A stretch of 64,000 bases of DNA from Silene conica (GCA_029255685.2 CM055317.2:77303460-77367459), one strand, 5' to 3'. Positions 26,928 through 38,359 are shown, counted from the stretch's first letter. Notes: generated by a model from the letters alone, not told the origin. Translations and numbers: made by a program.

Positions 26928-27088
26928 ATAATTATCAAACTAATATAGCAACAATTAGAAAGAAATGCTTTACGTAATTAAAAACTCGAATAATAAGATT
27001 AATAAGATAATTTCATTGACATTAAGCCATACGGCATCTACAATAATTTCAACAAATACAAGATTATCGAATCTAATAGATAGTAGTC

Positions 27089-30000
27089 CTAATCATCATC
27101 ATCATCACTTGAACAATTTATTCCTACATCCTTACAAAGAGAATCTATAATATCTTCATCTTCATCCTCATCCTCATACTCATCCTCATCCTCATCCTCA
27201 ACTTCAACCTCAACCTCATCCTCATCCTCATCCTCATCCTCATGTTGCCCCACTGTCACAATTTGTATGTATTCTGGTTCCTCCACAATTTCATCTTCAT
27301 CTTCTTCTTCTACTTCAATTGGTGACAGTATTGTTTCACCATTAGTAACATTTTCTTGAAAGAAAGATTCATCAACGGGGGCATCGACATGTGATCTAGC
27401 CTTGGTTTTGAATACCGCTGACCATTGACTTTGATCCTTTTTTATACCTGGATAAGGACTATAGTAAACTTGTTCCACTTGATATGCCAACACAAATGGG
27501 TCGTACTTTGCAAATTTTCTACTCCGGTTAACATCCACAAGCTTATATTCCTTATGCACTTGCATGCCTCTTTCGGAGTTATCTAGCCAACTACATTTGA
27601 ACAAAATGACTTTGTAAGTGCTTTGTGGGCTTGTATAAGTCATTTCAACAATTTCCTCAAGGGTCCCATAGTAGTCAGCTCCTTCAGTGGAACTCACACA
27701 AACTCCATTGTTAATTGTGCACTTTTCCAAATCTTTTCCTTGAATGAAAGCTCGAAATTTGTAGCCATTGATGGAATAGCGTTTCCATGTTCTGACTTTT
27801 CTTGAGGGACCATTTGCTAAGGCAATTAGAACTGGATCTTCTATATTATTAACCTGAGATCTTAACCATCTGGGAAATCTTGTTTCATATTTTTCCCAAA
27901 CATCATTGCCTACGACACATTCAGGATGTTCTCTCATGATAAAATTTTCAAACAACCTATATTCAAATTAGGGGAATTATTAATTTTTGAACAACTAAAA
28001 AAGTACGTTTCAAATATAAGAATTTAGATTCACCACTTACACTTCGTTTCGTTTCAATTCATCAGAATCGCAGTTAGATAAAACGTAGAGGTGTGCACGC
28101 TCATATTCGTTATCCTCCAAAAACCTTTCACGACACTTTCCAGAAGTAGTGCCATCATGATCTTGAAATATCTCAGGCAAGTTAGATTGTGTCGGCTTTT
28201 TTGAACCAACGTCAAGGTCCTTTGCCTTGGTGTCTATGTGATCTTCAAAGTATAGGGAACAGAAATTTGCTATTTCCTCAATTAAATATGCATTACATAT
28301 AGACCCTTCAACATGAGCTTTATTTTTGATTTTCTTTTTCAAATGATTCAAAAACCTACAAACAAATTAATTTAGAATGAAAAATATGATGAAAAATATG
28401 TATTATGTAATATAAAGAATTGAATAAGGATGATGACATTACCTCTCGAAAGGATACATCCACCTATATTGCACAGGACCACCCACTTTTACTTCATATG
28501 GAAAATGAATAGGTAGGTGTTCCATTGAGTTGAAAAAAGAAGGTGGAAGGATTTTCTCTAATTTGCAGATAATCTCCGCAATGTTATTTTCAAGACTTGT
28601 AATTTTTTCAATTTGTACTAATGAAGTACACAAATCTCTGAAAAACTGACTAATTTCAGTTATGGCATTCCACTCATTTTTTGGAAGAAGATGTTTCAAA
28701 GCAACTGGGAGTAATCGCTCCATGAAGACGTGACAATCATGACTTTTCAAACCGTGTATCTTCAATTCTTTCATATCGACACACCTTCTCAAATCTGAAG
28801 CATAACCGTCGGGAAACTTCAGTTTGTATACCCATTCACATAGGACCTTCTTTTGTTCCTTTTTCAAAACGACCGAATCCCCTTTTCTTCTACTTGAACA
28901 AAGAAGTAACATGTCTTTCTCTGCATTTGAGTTTAATTTTGTTTTTCCTTTCACGTCCATGACAGTGTTAATTATTTGCTCGAAGAAATTTTTCTCAATA
29001 TGCATGACATCAAGGTTATGTCGAATTAGTAGCGTGCTCCAATAGGGAAGCTCCCAAAAGATGCTTTGTTTCCACCACCCAATCCGTTTCCCTTTAAGCA
29101 AATTCAGTTCACGTTCAGATCTATCCACAATTTTCGGTAGATGTTTGACACAATCCCATACTTCATTGCCTGTTAACCTCTTCGCAGCAACATCGTGCTC
29201 AACTTTCCCTTTTCTAAAATGCACCTTATCCTTACGAAAAACATGATTACTGTCTAAAAACTGTCGATGACAATCAAACCAACTCCATTTTTTGCCATGT
29301 TGTAGCCAAACTGACTTAGTCTCATTTTTCATACAATATGGACATGCATGCTCACCTTGAGTTGTCCAACCAGATAACATGCCATATGCAGGAAAGTCGT
29401 TGATCGTCCATAGGAGTGCGGCTCTAAGATCAAAGTTTTGCTTCAAGGAGACGTCATAGGTTAAGATCCCCGTCTCCCATAATTGCTTCAACTCGTGAAT
29501 AAGAGGCTGCAAATAGACGTCAAGGTTTTTCTTTGGATTGTGGGGACCGGGAATAAGTAATGTTAAGAGCATAAACTGTCTTTTCATACAGAGCCAGGGT
29601 GGTAAATTGTATGGAGTAAGTATCACCGGCCAACATGAATATTGCTTCCCGAATTGACTAAACGGTGCGAAACCATCAGTGCAAAGTCCAAGACGGACAT
29701 TCCTAGGCTCAGATGCAAAATCAGGATGCAGCCGGTCAAACTGTTTCCAAGCCTCCCCGTCACTTGGATGAGACATTGTTCCACTAACACGAGGGTTTTC
29801 ATAATGCCAACGCATTTCGCCCGCGATGTGCTTTGTGGCATAAAAGCGTTGCAACCGTGGTCCTAATGGAAAATAAGTTAAGAACTTTTCGGGAACTCTT
29901 TTGCTATTTGCATTTTTCTCTAATTTGTACCTATTCGTACCACATTTTCTGCACTTATCAAGGTGAGCGTCGTCCATCCAGAAAAGCATACATCCTACCG

Positions 30001-30634
30001 AGCAGGCATCTATCTTCTGATGGGGAAGTTGAAGAGCTTTAAGAACTTTTTTGGTTTCGTAGTAGTTACGCGTCATAAGATTATTTTCAGGAATCATATC
30101 TCCGATATATGACGCAAAACCATCTACACATTTTTCAGCTAAGTTGAATTCACATTTTAAAGTGATCAACCTTGAAGCCGACTGTAGCAATGTCATACGA
30201 CTTCCTACATAAAGAGGTTGTTCGGCATGTTTTAGCATTTGGAAAAAAGCTAATACATTAGGATTTGGAGATTCATCGACCACCTCGGCGTTTAGAGCAT
30301 CTTCCCTAATTTGATCAATGCTATCGCGTAACGCATCTTCTACCATATCTCTATAAGGATTGTCGGAGTGCATTGATGAGCTTCCCTCTTCCTCAACGGA
30401 GAATTTCTCTCCGTGACACACCCAATCGTAGTAGTTAACACAAAACCCTCTCAAACCAAGGTGTTTCCGTACTTCTTGCTCAACTAAATACTTTGTATTC
30501 TTACACTTAGAACATGGACACCTAATTTCTCTATTCCTAACGTATTCGTCTTGTTGCTTAACATAGTTAATGAATTCATTAACACCAATTACGAAATCCT
30601 GCCTTATTTTTTTTCCTAGAATCCAACCTTTCAT
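27089..30634 (-). CDS. TNP2-type CACTA transposase
   Basis: Three exons on the minus strand: 30634-28443, 28355-28041 and 27956-27089, phase-consistent, 1124 aa, no internal stop. From the N terminus: a transposase-associated domain with the CPCSKCKN cluster (about residues 4-80), the Transposase_21/TNP2 core (GPRLQRFYATKHIAGEMRWH and following), a DUF4218-like region near the end of exon 1 (HCHVFMERLLP type), and DUF4216 in exon 3 (YGTLEEIVEM..., about 925-1010). The C terminus is a long Asp/Glu run encoded by a repetitive CATCCT tract (27149-27245). It catalyses excision and insertion of elements with CACTA ends. The start was chosen as the first ATG of the long frame and is matched by the same ATG in CACTA-2. 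Confidence 0.92.
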
Positions 30635-30678
30635 ACATCCATTTTCTTTCTAATCTCTTCATAGTAAATCTACATATT

Positions 30679-30905
30679 TTAACAAACAATAACAACAACT
30701 AATTAACAACAACAATTAAATAACAACAACTACATATATATATAACAACAACTAACAACAAAAACTAGTTAACAACTTATTAACAACAACAACAACAATT
30801 AATTAACAACAATTAAATAACAACTACATATATATAACAACAACTAACAACAACAACAACAACAACAACTACAACTACCAACACCAACACCAACACCAAC
30901 ACCAA
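30679..30905. repeat. AAC-rich simple repeats in the CACTA-1 leader
   Basis: Interrupted (AAC)n tracts and four to five copies of CCAACA lie between the hairpin and the transposase start. The CACTA-2 counterpart is longer. Confidence 0.85.
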
Positions 30906-30971
30906 CCTGCAAAAAAAAAAACAATTTACATATATTGGTCTGGGGTCCTTATCTCTCCAGCCTAAACCCAT

Positions 30972-31180
30972 CTTTGAATCTTTCATACCATTAGTAAACA
31001 CTCTTATATTTTCTTGATTGTAATGAGACAAAAATTGGGCAGCACTTCCCTATTGTTCTCCAAATACATTATATAGAATGTATTTGGAGAACAATAAGGA
31101 AGTGTTGCCCAATTTTTGTTTCATTACAATCAAGAAAATATAAGAGTGTTTACTACCTAAATGGCATGAAAAATTCAAAG
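30972..31180 (-). repeat. 209-bp hairpin in the transposase leader of CACTA-1
   Basis: The arm from 30972 pairs with the arm ending at 31180. The inner 75 bp or so on each side (30996-31152) is nearly perfect and centred on about 31074; the outer parts contain small mismatches. The transposase-sense transcript would fold into one long stem. The same structure, with the same arm-to-arm mismatches, occurs in CACTA-2. A T-rich tract with a splice-acceptor-like tttgcag lies between it and the TNP2 start. Confidence 0.85.
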
Positions 31181-31875
31181 ACAGTCCCAAAACGGGGACT
31201 ATTCAACAATTACACCTAATGTGTAATTATTGAACGGGTACTATTCAAGAATATTCTAAACAAATCAACAACACTAACAATCAACAACAATGCAAATTTT
31301 ATATCAAAAATCAATCGTCCTAAACATCTTAACAACAATATACGACGGATTTGGGACGGAATTAGCTACTAACCTAATATCACTAACCACCTAACAATAC
31401 TAACTAAACTAATCAAATAACAATTAAACTAAACTAACTATTCCTAATAACAATAAAAAAACAATAATACGGAATTTGCGACGGAATTTTGCGACGGATT
31501 AAACATAAAAAATTAAGACGGTATATTAATAACGAAAGTTAGTATACATACATAAGGAGAAATGGAGAAGGAAGAAAGAAGTGGCGGCGGCAAGGTGGCG
31601 GCGGTGAGGTGGTGGCGGCGGTGAGGTGGCAGGTGGAAGGGAGAAGAAAGGAGAAGGAGGAGGAAGGAGGAGGAAGGAAGGAGAAGGAGGAAGGAGGGAG
31701 AAGGAGGGCTGGTGGCGGCGGCGGCTGCGGCGGCGACGACGGCGGGATTGTAGGGTGGTAGGGTGGTGGTGTGGTGGGGTGGTAAATCGCCGAATCGCTT
31801 TTAGGGTTTTCTTTTTTTTAATTTTGAAATCGATTTGGGGAAAAAAGAAGACCCGCGGGGTCTGTATAAAAAAAG

Positions 31876-32205
31876 TATGCGACGGAATTTCCGTCGCAAA
31901 TCTGGTCAAGGTCAAACTTTGACCAGATTTGCGACGGAATTTCCGTCGCAAATCTGGTCAAAGTTTGACCTTGACCAACTTTTGGTCAAGTCTGGTCAAT
32001 ATTTTTGCGACGGAATAAGTCAATATTTGCGACGGACTTTCCATCGCAAACTTTCCCGCCATTTGACTTTCACTTCGCGGGTCTGGGAAATTTAGGTCCG
32101 TCGCAAAAAAAAAATCCGTCGCAAAAAAAAAATCCGTCGCAAAATCCGTCCCAAACCCAAGTTTGCGACGGCTTTTCTATCCGTCGCAAATTTTCCGTCG
32201 CAAGG
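31876..32205. repeat. CACTA-1 subterminal repeats, 5' side
   Basis: The array has the same TTTGCGACGGA motif as the other end, with near-perfect palindromes at 31878-31898 and 31928-31951 and a run of tccgtcgcaaa copies at 32098-32145. The transposase promoter is expected next to it. Confidence 0.85.
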
Positions 32206-32224
32206 GCAGCATTTTTTTGTAGTG

Positions 32225-33215
32225 TCCGGTAATTCAATTCATAGGGTAAATGATAGTCGTTTCATGTTTTCCTCCATTATCCCTGTGTTTCTACTATCTT
32301 TTTTTCGTTAGTGGAAAATAGAGCAAGTATAACAAATGAGCGAGACGAAAGGAATACAACATTGTACATTTCTCGCATTCTTTTGAAACTTCATGTGAAA
32401 TGTGACAAATACTCAGTATCCTTCTTCTCCTACACTCAAATTTTATCACTTGATCTTATTTAGAAGTTTCTTACCTTATTTAAAATACAAATAAAAGAAA
32501 AGTCTCCTGGGAATTTCACCCAAGTTTTAACCACTACACTCCACCCTTGCGGGCTTCATTAATTATTCTTTACGACAATACAATTCGTTTTATACTTCAA
32601 CGTGGGAAACTTAATAAACTTTTAGTTAAATGACGTATACTTATACATGCCGAAGTACGACATATAAACAAATATTCAAGTTATTTTCATGTAAAACTTA
32701 TTATATAGTCTTGTGAAATTTAATAGGTAAAACAATCTCACAACTATTTATAAACAGTTGGTCTTGCTTCAGACGACAATTTTAGTCTGAAAAAATAAGA
32801 CGGAATTTTATAACTATTTTACAGCCAAATGTGATCATTATTGTCGAAAATTATCAAAAGCTGTAATATTAGCCACCCTATTGTGATTACATTTAATTAT
32901 AAAATGGTTACATATAACCGTCTGAAGCTACAGATAAAAAGTGACAATCAGAAATAAGAATATGAGATTTAAATCTCTATAAGTTTTACGGGTTATAAAA
33001 CTTGTTTAAAAGGTTACTTATTAAAAGCACACAATATTCAAGAGGTTAACCACCGAATACATTATCTTTACAGGGACACGTCACCTATGTTGATCCACGT
33101 GTTGGCATCCCAATTCAGAAAGTGCCACGTAATCACATACTTTCCTTCATCCCAGTATGAAGCCAGACCATCTTAAATCTCTGTTTCCTCCTTAACAAAA
33201 CAACATTTAAAAAAA
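32225..33215. other. Intergenic, upstream region of the senescence gene
   Basis: No gene is recognised. 32750-32940 contains inverted 'cagacg' words of small MITE type. The last 150 bp hold ACGT-core boxes described separately. Confidence 0.45.
33075..33130 (+). promoter_or_regulatory. Cluster of three ACGT-core (ABRE/G-box) motifs
   Basis: GACACGTCAC (33075-33084), a palindromic CACGTG G-box (33096-33101) and CCACGT (33125-33130) lie 86-141 bp upstream of the start codon. bZIP factors of ABA and drought signalling bind such cores. This agrees with the known dehydration response of the protein family, but binding is inferred. Confidence 0.55.
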
Positions 33216-34721
33216 ATGGCAGCCATTAACAAAAACAACCACCAAGTATTAATAGAAGAAGAAAAAGCATTGGAGCAACCGCCGTCGGCGGCGGCTTCGG
33301 CGTCGGCGGAGGAGGTAGAGGAGTTGTTGATTAAGATTCCAGCCACCATGGTCCATCAAATCGACAACCGCCAAAGCGTGGAGCTAGCTTACGGCGACTT
33401 GGAATTAATGTTGGTGCGTGAAAACGAGAGTGCGGTGGCAGTACTTGCACGAATAACAGACCAAATCCAATGGCCTCTTAGCAAAGACCAAGCAGTTCTA
33501 AAGCTCGACGACTCTCACTACTTGTTCACCTTCAACAACGACGACGATGACAACGACAACCTCAACTACGGGGTTACGATCCATTCGAAAGGGCAGGAAC
33601 AGTTATTACGCAGATTTGATGAGGTGTTGGAGAAGTATACTGGGTTTAAGGAGGAGAGGGTGGAGGACGAGGATGGTGATGATGAAGAGAACGCGACAGT
33701 GTATTGGACGAGGCTGGCTCCGAATGCTGCGGAGGAGGAGGAGTATAGTGGTGGGATAGCCAGGATGATTGCGGTGGGTTCGGGAATGGTGGTGAAGGGG
33801 ATACTCTGGTGTGGGGATGTTGCAGTAGAGAGGTTGAAGTGGGTTCAGGAGTTTTTAAGGACAAGGATGATCATAATGGGAAATGATGATGATGATGATC
33901 AACAAGATGCAGAAGTAAGTCCGGTGATAATGGCGACGATTCAGAAGGTGAAGTGCATGACGATGAAGTCGGAAGAATTAGCAACGGGATTATTGTTAGG
34001 AGTAATCAATTTGTCTCAGAGAATAACAGGGAGTGTTGTGAACTCTGTGGCAGGGAGATGTTTTTTCAGCATGTTTCCTGGTGAAATTGCGTTAGCCACC
34101 TCTGATGCTTACAGTAAGTTATCTGTCAAGAAACCAACTCAACCAAAAGCTTAAACTTTAAACTGTGGACCAAAAGCTTAAGCTGTGGGTGGCTCTGATA
34201 ACATGTCAACAATTTAACCAAAAGCTTAAGCCGATGTTTGAAATTCCTTGAATCCGAACTCAACTCAACCAAAAGTTTAAGCCGATGTTTGAAGTTCCTT
34301 GAATCCGAACCCAACTCAACCAAAAGTTTAAGCCGATGTTTGAAGTTCCTTGATTCCTGATTCGTTTTATAATTCGTTTTATATTCTAACATTATCCCTA
34401 CTTGTCGCGTTAATTGAACTGAATTGAACTGAACTGAATAATAATAATCTGGTATTACATGCAGATGAGATATGGGAAGCAGTAGAAGCAGCAGGAAAGA
34501 AAGTGATGAGAAGCACATCAGAAGTAACAACAGATATGGTAAGAGGAAGGTATGGAGAGGAAGCAGGAAGGGTGACTAATGAAGGGATGGAAGCAATTGG
34601 ACATGGCATTGCAACAGTATGGACTTTCTTCAAAATTGCAAAGGCACTCAATCTCAAATCTGCACTTAAGCCAACTTCACTTGCTAAAGCTGCTCTTACC
34701 AACTCTAAAAAACTTGCTTAG
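33216..34721 (+). CDS. Senescence/dehydration-associated protein (ERD7-type)
   Basis: Two exons, 33216-34113 and 34465-34721, with a GT-AG intron and matching phase, giving 384 aa. The N-terminal half has the conserved block LLIKIPATMVHQIDNRQSVE and a beta-rich region to about residue 150. The Senescence domain (PF06911 type) starts near residue 190 (SGGIARMIAVGSGMVVKGI) and runs into exon 2 (EIWEAVEAAGKK...). Acidic low-complexity runs (DDDDDNDN and others) interrupt it and are probably lineage-specific. Plant relatives respond to drought, cold and ABA and associate with membranes or lipids; the molecular function is not settled. No signal peptide is obvious. The intron holds a 51-bp tandem repeat. 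A large inverted-repeat element starts 18 bp after the stop codon. Confidence 0.93.
34216..34353. repeat. 51-bp tandem repeat in the intron of the senescence gene
   Basis: A unit starting aaccaaaagttt and containing gccgatgtttgaagttcctt recurs at 34216, 34267 and 34318, exactly 51 bp apart, with few differences. A degenerate partial copy precedes it near 34139. Because 51 is a multiple of 3 the repeat stays open on the minus strand, but no gene is implied. Confidence 0.85.
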
Positions 34722-34738
34722 CCCGCATTTTTTTATAT

Positions 34739-37328
34739 AAACTATCTTTTATTTAGGATTGTCCGTGAACAACTATCTTTTATTTTATTTTTGGTTTTCA
34801 GCTACCTTTTATTTCCTGTGTTTGCAAAAACTACCAAAATTTCACTTTCGGCGAAAAAAGTCAACTATACGGCGTTGATGACTTGCTATTATCGTGTTGA
34901 ATGTACCCTTTACTTCACAAGCATGATAATTGACGATAAAGATCGATTAAACAGAGCATTGATCACCTCAATTTGTGTATCACTAATCCGAGTTAAACTC
35001 CTAATTCACCAAAAACAAAATTAGCATTGACATATTTTTCTTCAACAATAATTTTGAAGTATCGGCAAAATCAAAGCTTAGTACTAGGGATGTCAATGGG
35101 ACGGGGGTGTGGAGGGGTCAGCCCCCGCCCGCCCCACGAACTTTTAGTGCGCGTCCTCCCCGCGTTCCGCGGCGGGTTGAACTATTCAAAACCATCCCGC
35201 CTCGCGGGGGACCGTTGACCCGCCTATCTCCTCAAAAAAATGTAAATCGTAAATCTAAAATATACTTGTCGTACTACTTATACAAATAAATTTTCGCAAA
35301 ATGCTTTAACTTTCAATTAACTAGAGTCCGTTGAATCATAAAACGGTTTTACATATAAATGTACCACAAACAGCAGCCCAAAGCCCAAATTCTGACAGAG
35401 TACTAGAAGAGTAAACAAAACTACGCAACAAATACTCTACAATTCTTCATCTTCAGTTTTTCAGCTCCGTTTGTTTTATCAGTTTGAGAAAATGGGGATT
35501 TGGGGGAGTGGGTAGTCTGGGTTAGTGGATTATTTTAGTTATTTACTTGTTTGGGTCTGAGGAAGTGGGTAGGATAAATTTAATTTATTAAAGGTTTTTA
35601 TTTTTTATTTTTTATTTTAAGTTATATTTATTTTATCTTATTATTCTTATATATTACTATTAGATATTATTAATTAGGTGGGTATAAGCGGGGCGCGGAC
35701 ATGTAGGGCGGGGTGAGCGGGTGTGGTGTGGGGTGGGTATGGGGCGAGTCTCGTGTGAAACCCACACCTGCCCCGCGACCCGCGACGAATGATGCTTTTG
35801 AAACCCATCCCCGCCCCACGACCCGTCAAATTATTACCCACACCCGCCCCACGTGGGCGGGTGCGGGGCGAGACCCGCCAAGACCCGCCCCATTGACATC
35901 CCTACTTAGTATTAACTACTTAAAAATTATTATGGACTCTCTTGTTATCACTTCTGTGCTATTTAACTGTGATAGACGTTAGGTTGATGAATTATGAATA
36001 GCTCACAGGGTTATCGAAATGTAAGGACGAAGGTAAAGTTGATAATAAAGTGACGACGGAGATGGAGGGGGAGATTGAGTTGGTTGGTGCGTGATATTGC
36101 TTGGAAGAGACTGTTGATTTGACACCGAGAATGAAGATGAGCATTTTCAGATTTTTATTGGGTGAATAAAAGGAGAAATATGGGTCCCATGAGTGATAAA
36201 TAGGAGAAAATAGCAAGTCAATGTCGGAAAATTGACCTTTTTTTTGCCAAAACATGGATTTTGGGTACTCTTTTACAAAAAAAGAAGAAATAAAAAGTAG
36301 TGGGAACGATTTTTTAAAATAATGTTCAAAAATAAAATATTTATTGTTTTGGGTTGGTTTTGAAACTATTTATCGAAATGGTGTCCACGTAGACTCGATA
36401 ATACCGAACCTAAAATACGAATAGACACGCCATTTGAAATGGCGTGTTTCCTTTCAAAATTAAAAAAAATTAGAAAAATGGGAAGGGAAGCCGCCCTTCC
36501 ATTTGGCGTGTATGCAAAACCCAACTTTTTTTTTTTACAGTTAAGTCACAACTTAATTCGTGACTTTCTCTTCAAACTAGTCCAATTTGGTATAACAACA
36601 ATTCTTTCAAACCTTTCAAATGTCTGCTTTTTTCTTTCAACCATCATCATCAACTATTAAATTCTGGGCTTTTGCTCAATTCTTCCAGTATTAAACAATC
36701 AACTTCATCTACCACCGTAAATACCATCACAATCACCAGCACAACTTCACCACACCTTTCACTCCCTCTCCCTCTCCTTTAACCATCGTCCATAACTTCC
36801 ATAAATGCTCTCCTCTCATATCACCATGAGCTCCAGCCCATCTCGAGCAGCCTGCTCACTTTCCTGGGATTTGGTAATTAGGAACACCGATTTTATTTTA
36901 ATTTGCTTAAATTTTTTTGGGTTTTTGAATTTTGGTAAGAAGTGAGAATGATATCTGGGTATAGGAATAAAAGAAGGAGAAATGCATGAATAGAGGAAAG
37001 AGAAAGATAGGGATAAAAGAAAGAGAAATTGAAATTGGCTGAGAAAATAAAGGGTAGGAACAAGAAACGCCAGTGATAATGGCGTGTTCCTTGAGCATTT
37101 TATTTTTTTAATTTGACACTAAACACGCCATTGTAAATGGCGTGTCTATTCCATATTTTAAGTTCGGGATTTTCGAGTTTACGTGGACATCATTTTGATA
37201 AATAGTTTTAAAACTAACCCAAAAAGATAAATATTTTATTTTTAAACATTATTTTAAAAAATCGTTCATGGAGTAAAAAATAAAATAAAAGATAGTTGTT
37301 CACAAATGAACCTAGATCAAAGATAATT
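34739..37328. mobile_element. Inverted-repeat (foldback) element split by an insertion
   Basis: The sequence at 34739-34792 is inverted at 37275-37328; the inner 28 bp (GTGAACAACTATC...) are identical. The right arm continues inward (37266-37121) and pairs with 36305-36449, about 145 bp. So the right arm is one piece of about 208 bp, while the left arm is split by about 1.5 kb that includes the hAT element at 35085-35904. No transposase and no clear target duplication were found. ATGGCGTGT palindromes lie in and between the arms. Confidence 0.5.
35085..35904. mobile_element. Non-autonomous hAT-type element, 820 bp
   Basis: It begins TAGGGATGTCAATGGG, ends CCCATTGACATCCCTA (a 16-bp perfect terminal inverted repeat), and is flanked by 8-bp duplications CTTAGTAC (35077-35084) and CTTAGTAT (35905-35912). 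Subterminal regions are dense in CCCGCC / GGCGGG words, while the centre is AT-rich and non-coding. Confidence 0.82.
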
Positions 37329-37731
37329 TCTGACAAAAAAATCCATTTTTTAATTGCAAAATGTATTACATAAGTAGTCACTTCTTACCTTGAAAATAAT
37401 CGGAAAATTAGTCGGAAAATAACTGCGTTTAGTTTATCTTATTTTTTGATGGGGCTGGAACAAAAACGTGTTCATAGCGAAAAGTAAAATTGGACACGTT
37501 GAGTTTGAAAGCTAAATTACAAAGAGTTGTAATTGTCCACTGAAGTTTCTCTAACAAAAATGTGATACTCGTCTGAGTCACGCACGTTAACTTTCTCGAT
37601 CGAGGGGTGTTAGTGTCGATCAAAAAGACATCGTTTCAAAAATTTCTGATGATGATTGGGGCTTACCCCCTCTTTTGTATTAAAAAAAACAATTCACAGG
37701 ATGAATCTTAGGTTACATTTCTAAAGGCAAC

Positions 37732-38357
37732 TGTTATGCCCTAAAATTACCATTTTATAAGCTAACACGTGGCGTTACGTAATTGGGAGAAAATTGTACC
37801 TTGGATACCAAAAGTCAATGAGATAAAGGAGAAAGAAAGTCATAGTGGAGGAAGATTGCATAGGAAGGAAGTGAACACCAAAAACGAGAAAGAGGACGAA
37901 AGACCAAGGCTCGAGAATTGCCCGAAATGGCCACACACGCAGGAAGGGCCAGAAAAAGCAAATAGAGTAAAGAAGCTAAAATGGGATAAAGGAAGAGGAA
38001 GATCCGTTGGATGGAAGGAGCATCCAACGGTCCATATGGAAATGATTGTATATATATGACAACCTTGTATCATTAGTTCATTCATTCATTATCACTTAGC
38101 ATACATAACACCAAGAAAACCCTAAAGAATACTTGTAACCGCATCCAACTTCTGAAGGAGAATTCTAGTAGAACTTGGAGGAAACCTTCCTCCCGCAGTT
38201 TTTTCCCTAAGGGGTTTCCTGCGTCATCAATCCTTGTGTTTTCCATACTTTTCCTCTCTACTCTTCTAAGTACTTAATACGTCCAACAAATCACATACTT
38301 GGCTTGAAATCACTATAACCTCATAAAAACTACATTAGGTAAATTTTGACCTAAACA
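37732..38357 (+). repeat. 5' LTR
   Basis: 626 bp, TGTTATGCCC...CCTAAACA. It differs from the 3' LTR by 3 substitutions and 2 small indels in my letter-by-letter comparison. A TATATATAT stretch at 38049-38057 is the best promoter candidate. It contains the short inverted pair ccgttggatg/catccaacgg. Confidence 0.95.
38049..38057 (+). promoter_or_regulatory. Candidate TATA box of the 5' LTR
   Basis: TATATATAT lies in the middle of the LTR, with a 'ttcattcattcatt' stretch 30-40 bp downstream. Position and composition suit a pol II promoter; transcription is not shown by the sequence. Confidence 0.4.
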
Positions 38358-38359
38358 TT

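Larger units (their letters stand above)
24650..32224 (-). mobile_element. CACTA-1: complete CACTA (En/Spm) transposon, probably autonomous
   Basis: The element is 7575 bp and starts CACTACAAAACAATGC. Its other end reads CACTACAAAAAAATGC on the minus strand, giving terminal inverted repeats of about 16 bp with one mismatch. Flanking triplets are TCT (left) and TCC (right), a 3-bp duplication with one change. Long subterminal arrays of TTTGCGACGGA and its complement lie at both ends. Two minus-strand genes, TNP2-type and TNPA-like, both read open through all exons. The GC-rich leader (31560-31780) and a 209-bp hairpin precede the transposase. Confidence 0.93.

Noticed and set aside
31526..31951. 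Arg/Pro/Ser-rich frames on both strands at 31526-31951 and 40105-40482
   Set aside because: These are the purine- or pyrimidine-rich CACTA leader; no domain and no conservation of frame between the two copies.
34126..34530. Minus-strand 134-residue frame with three similar 17-residue units
   Set aside because: It lies over the intron of the senescence gene and arises from the 51-bp tandem repeat.
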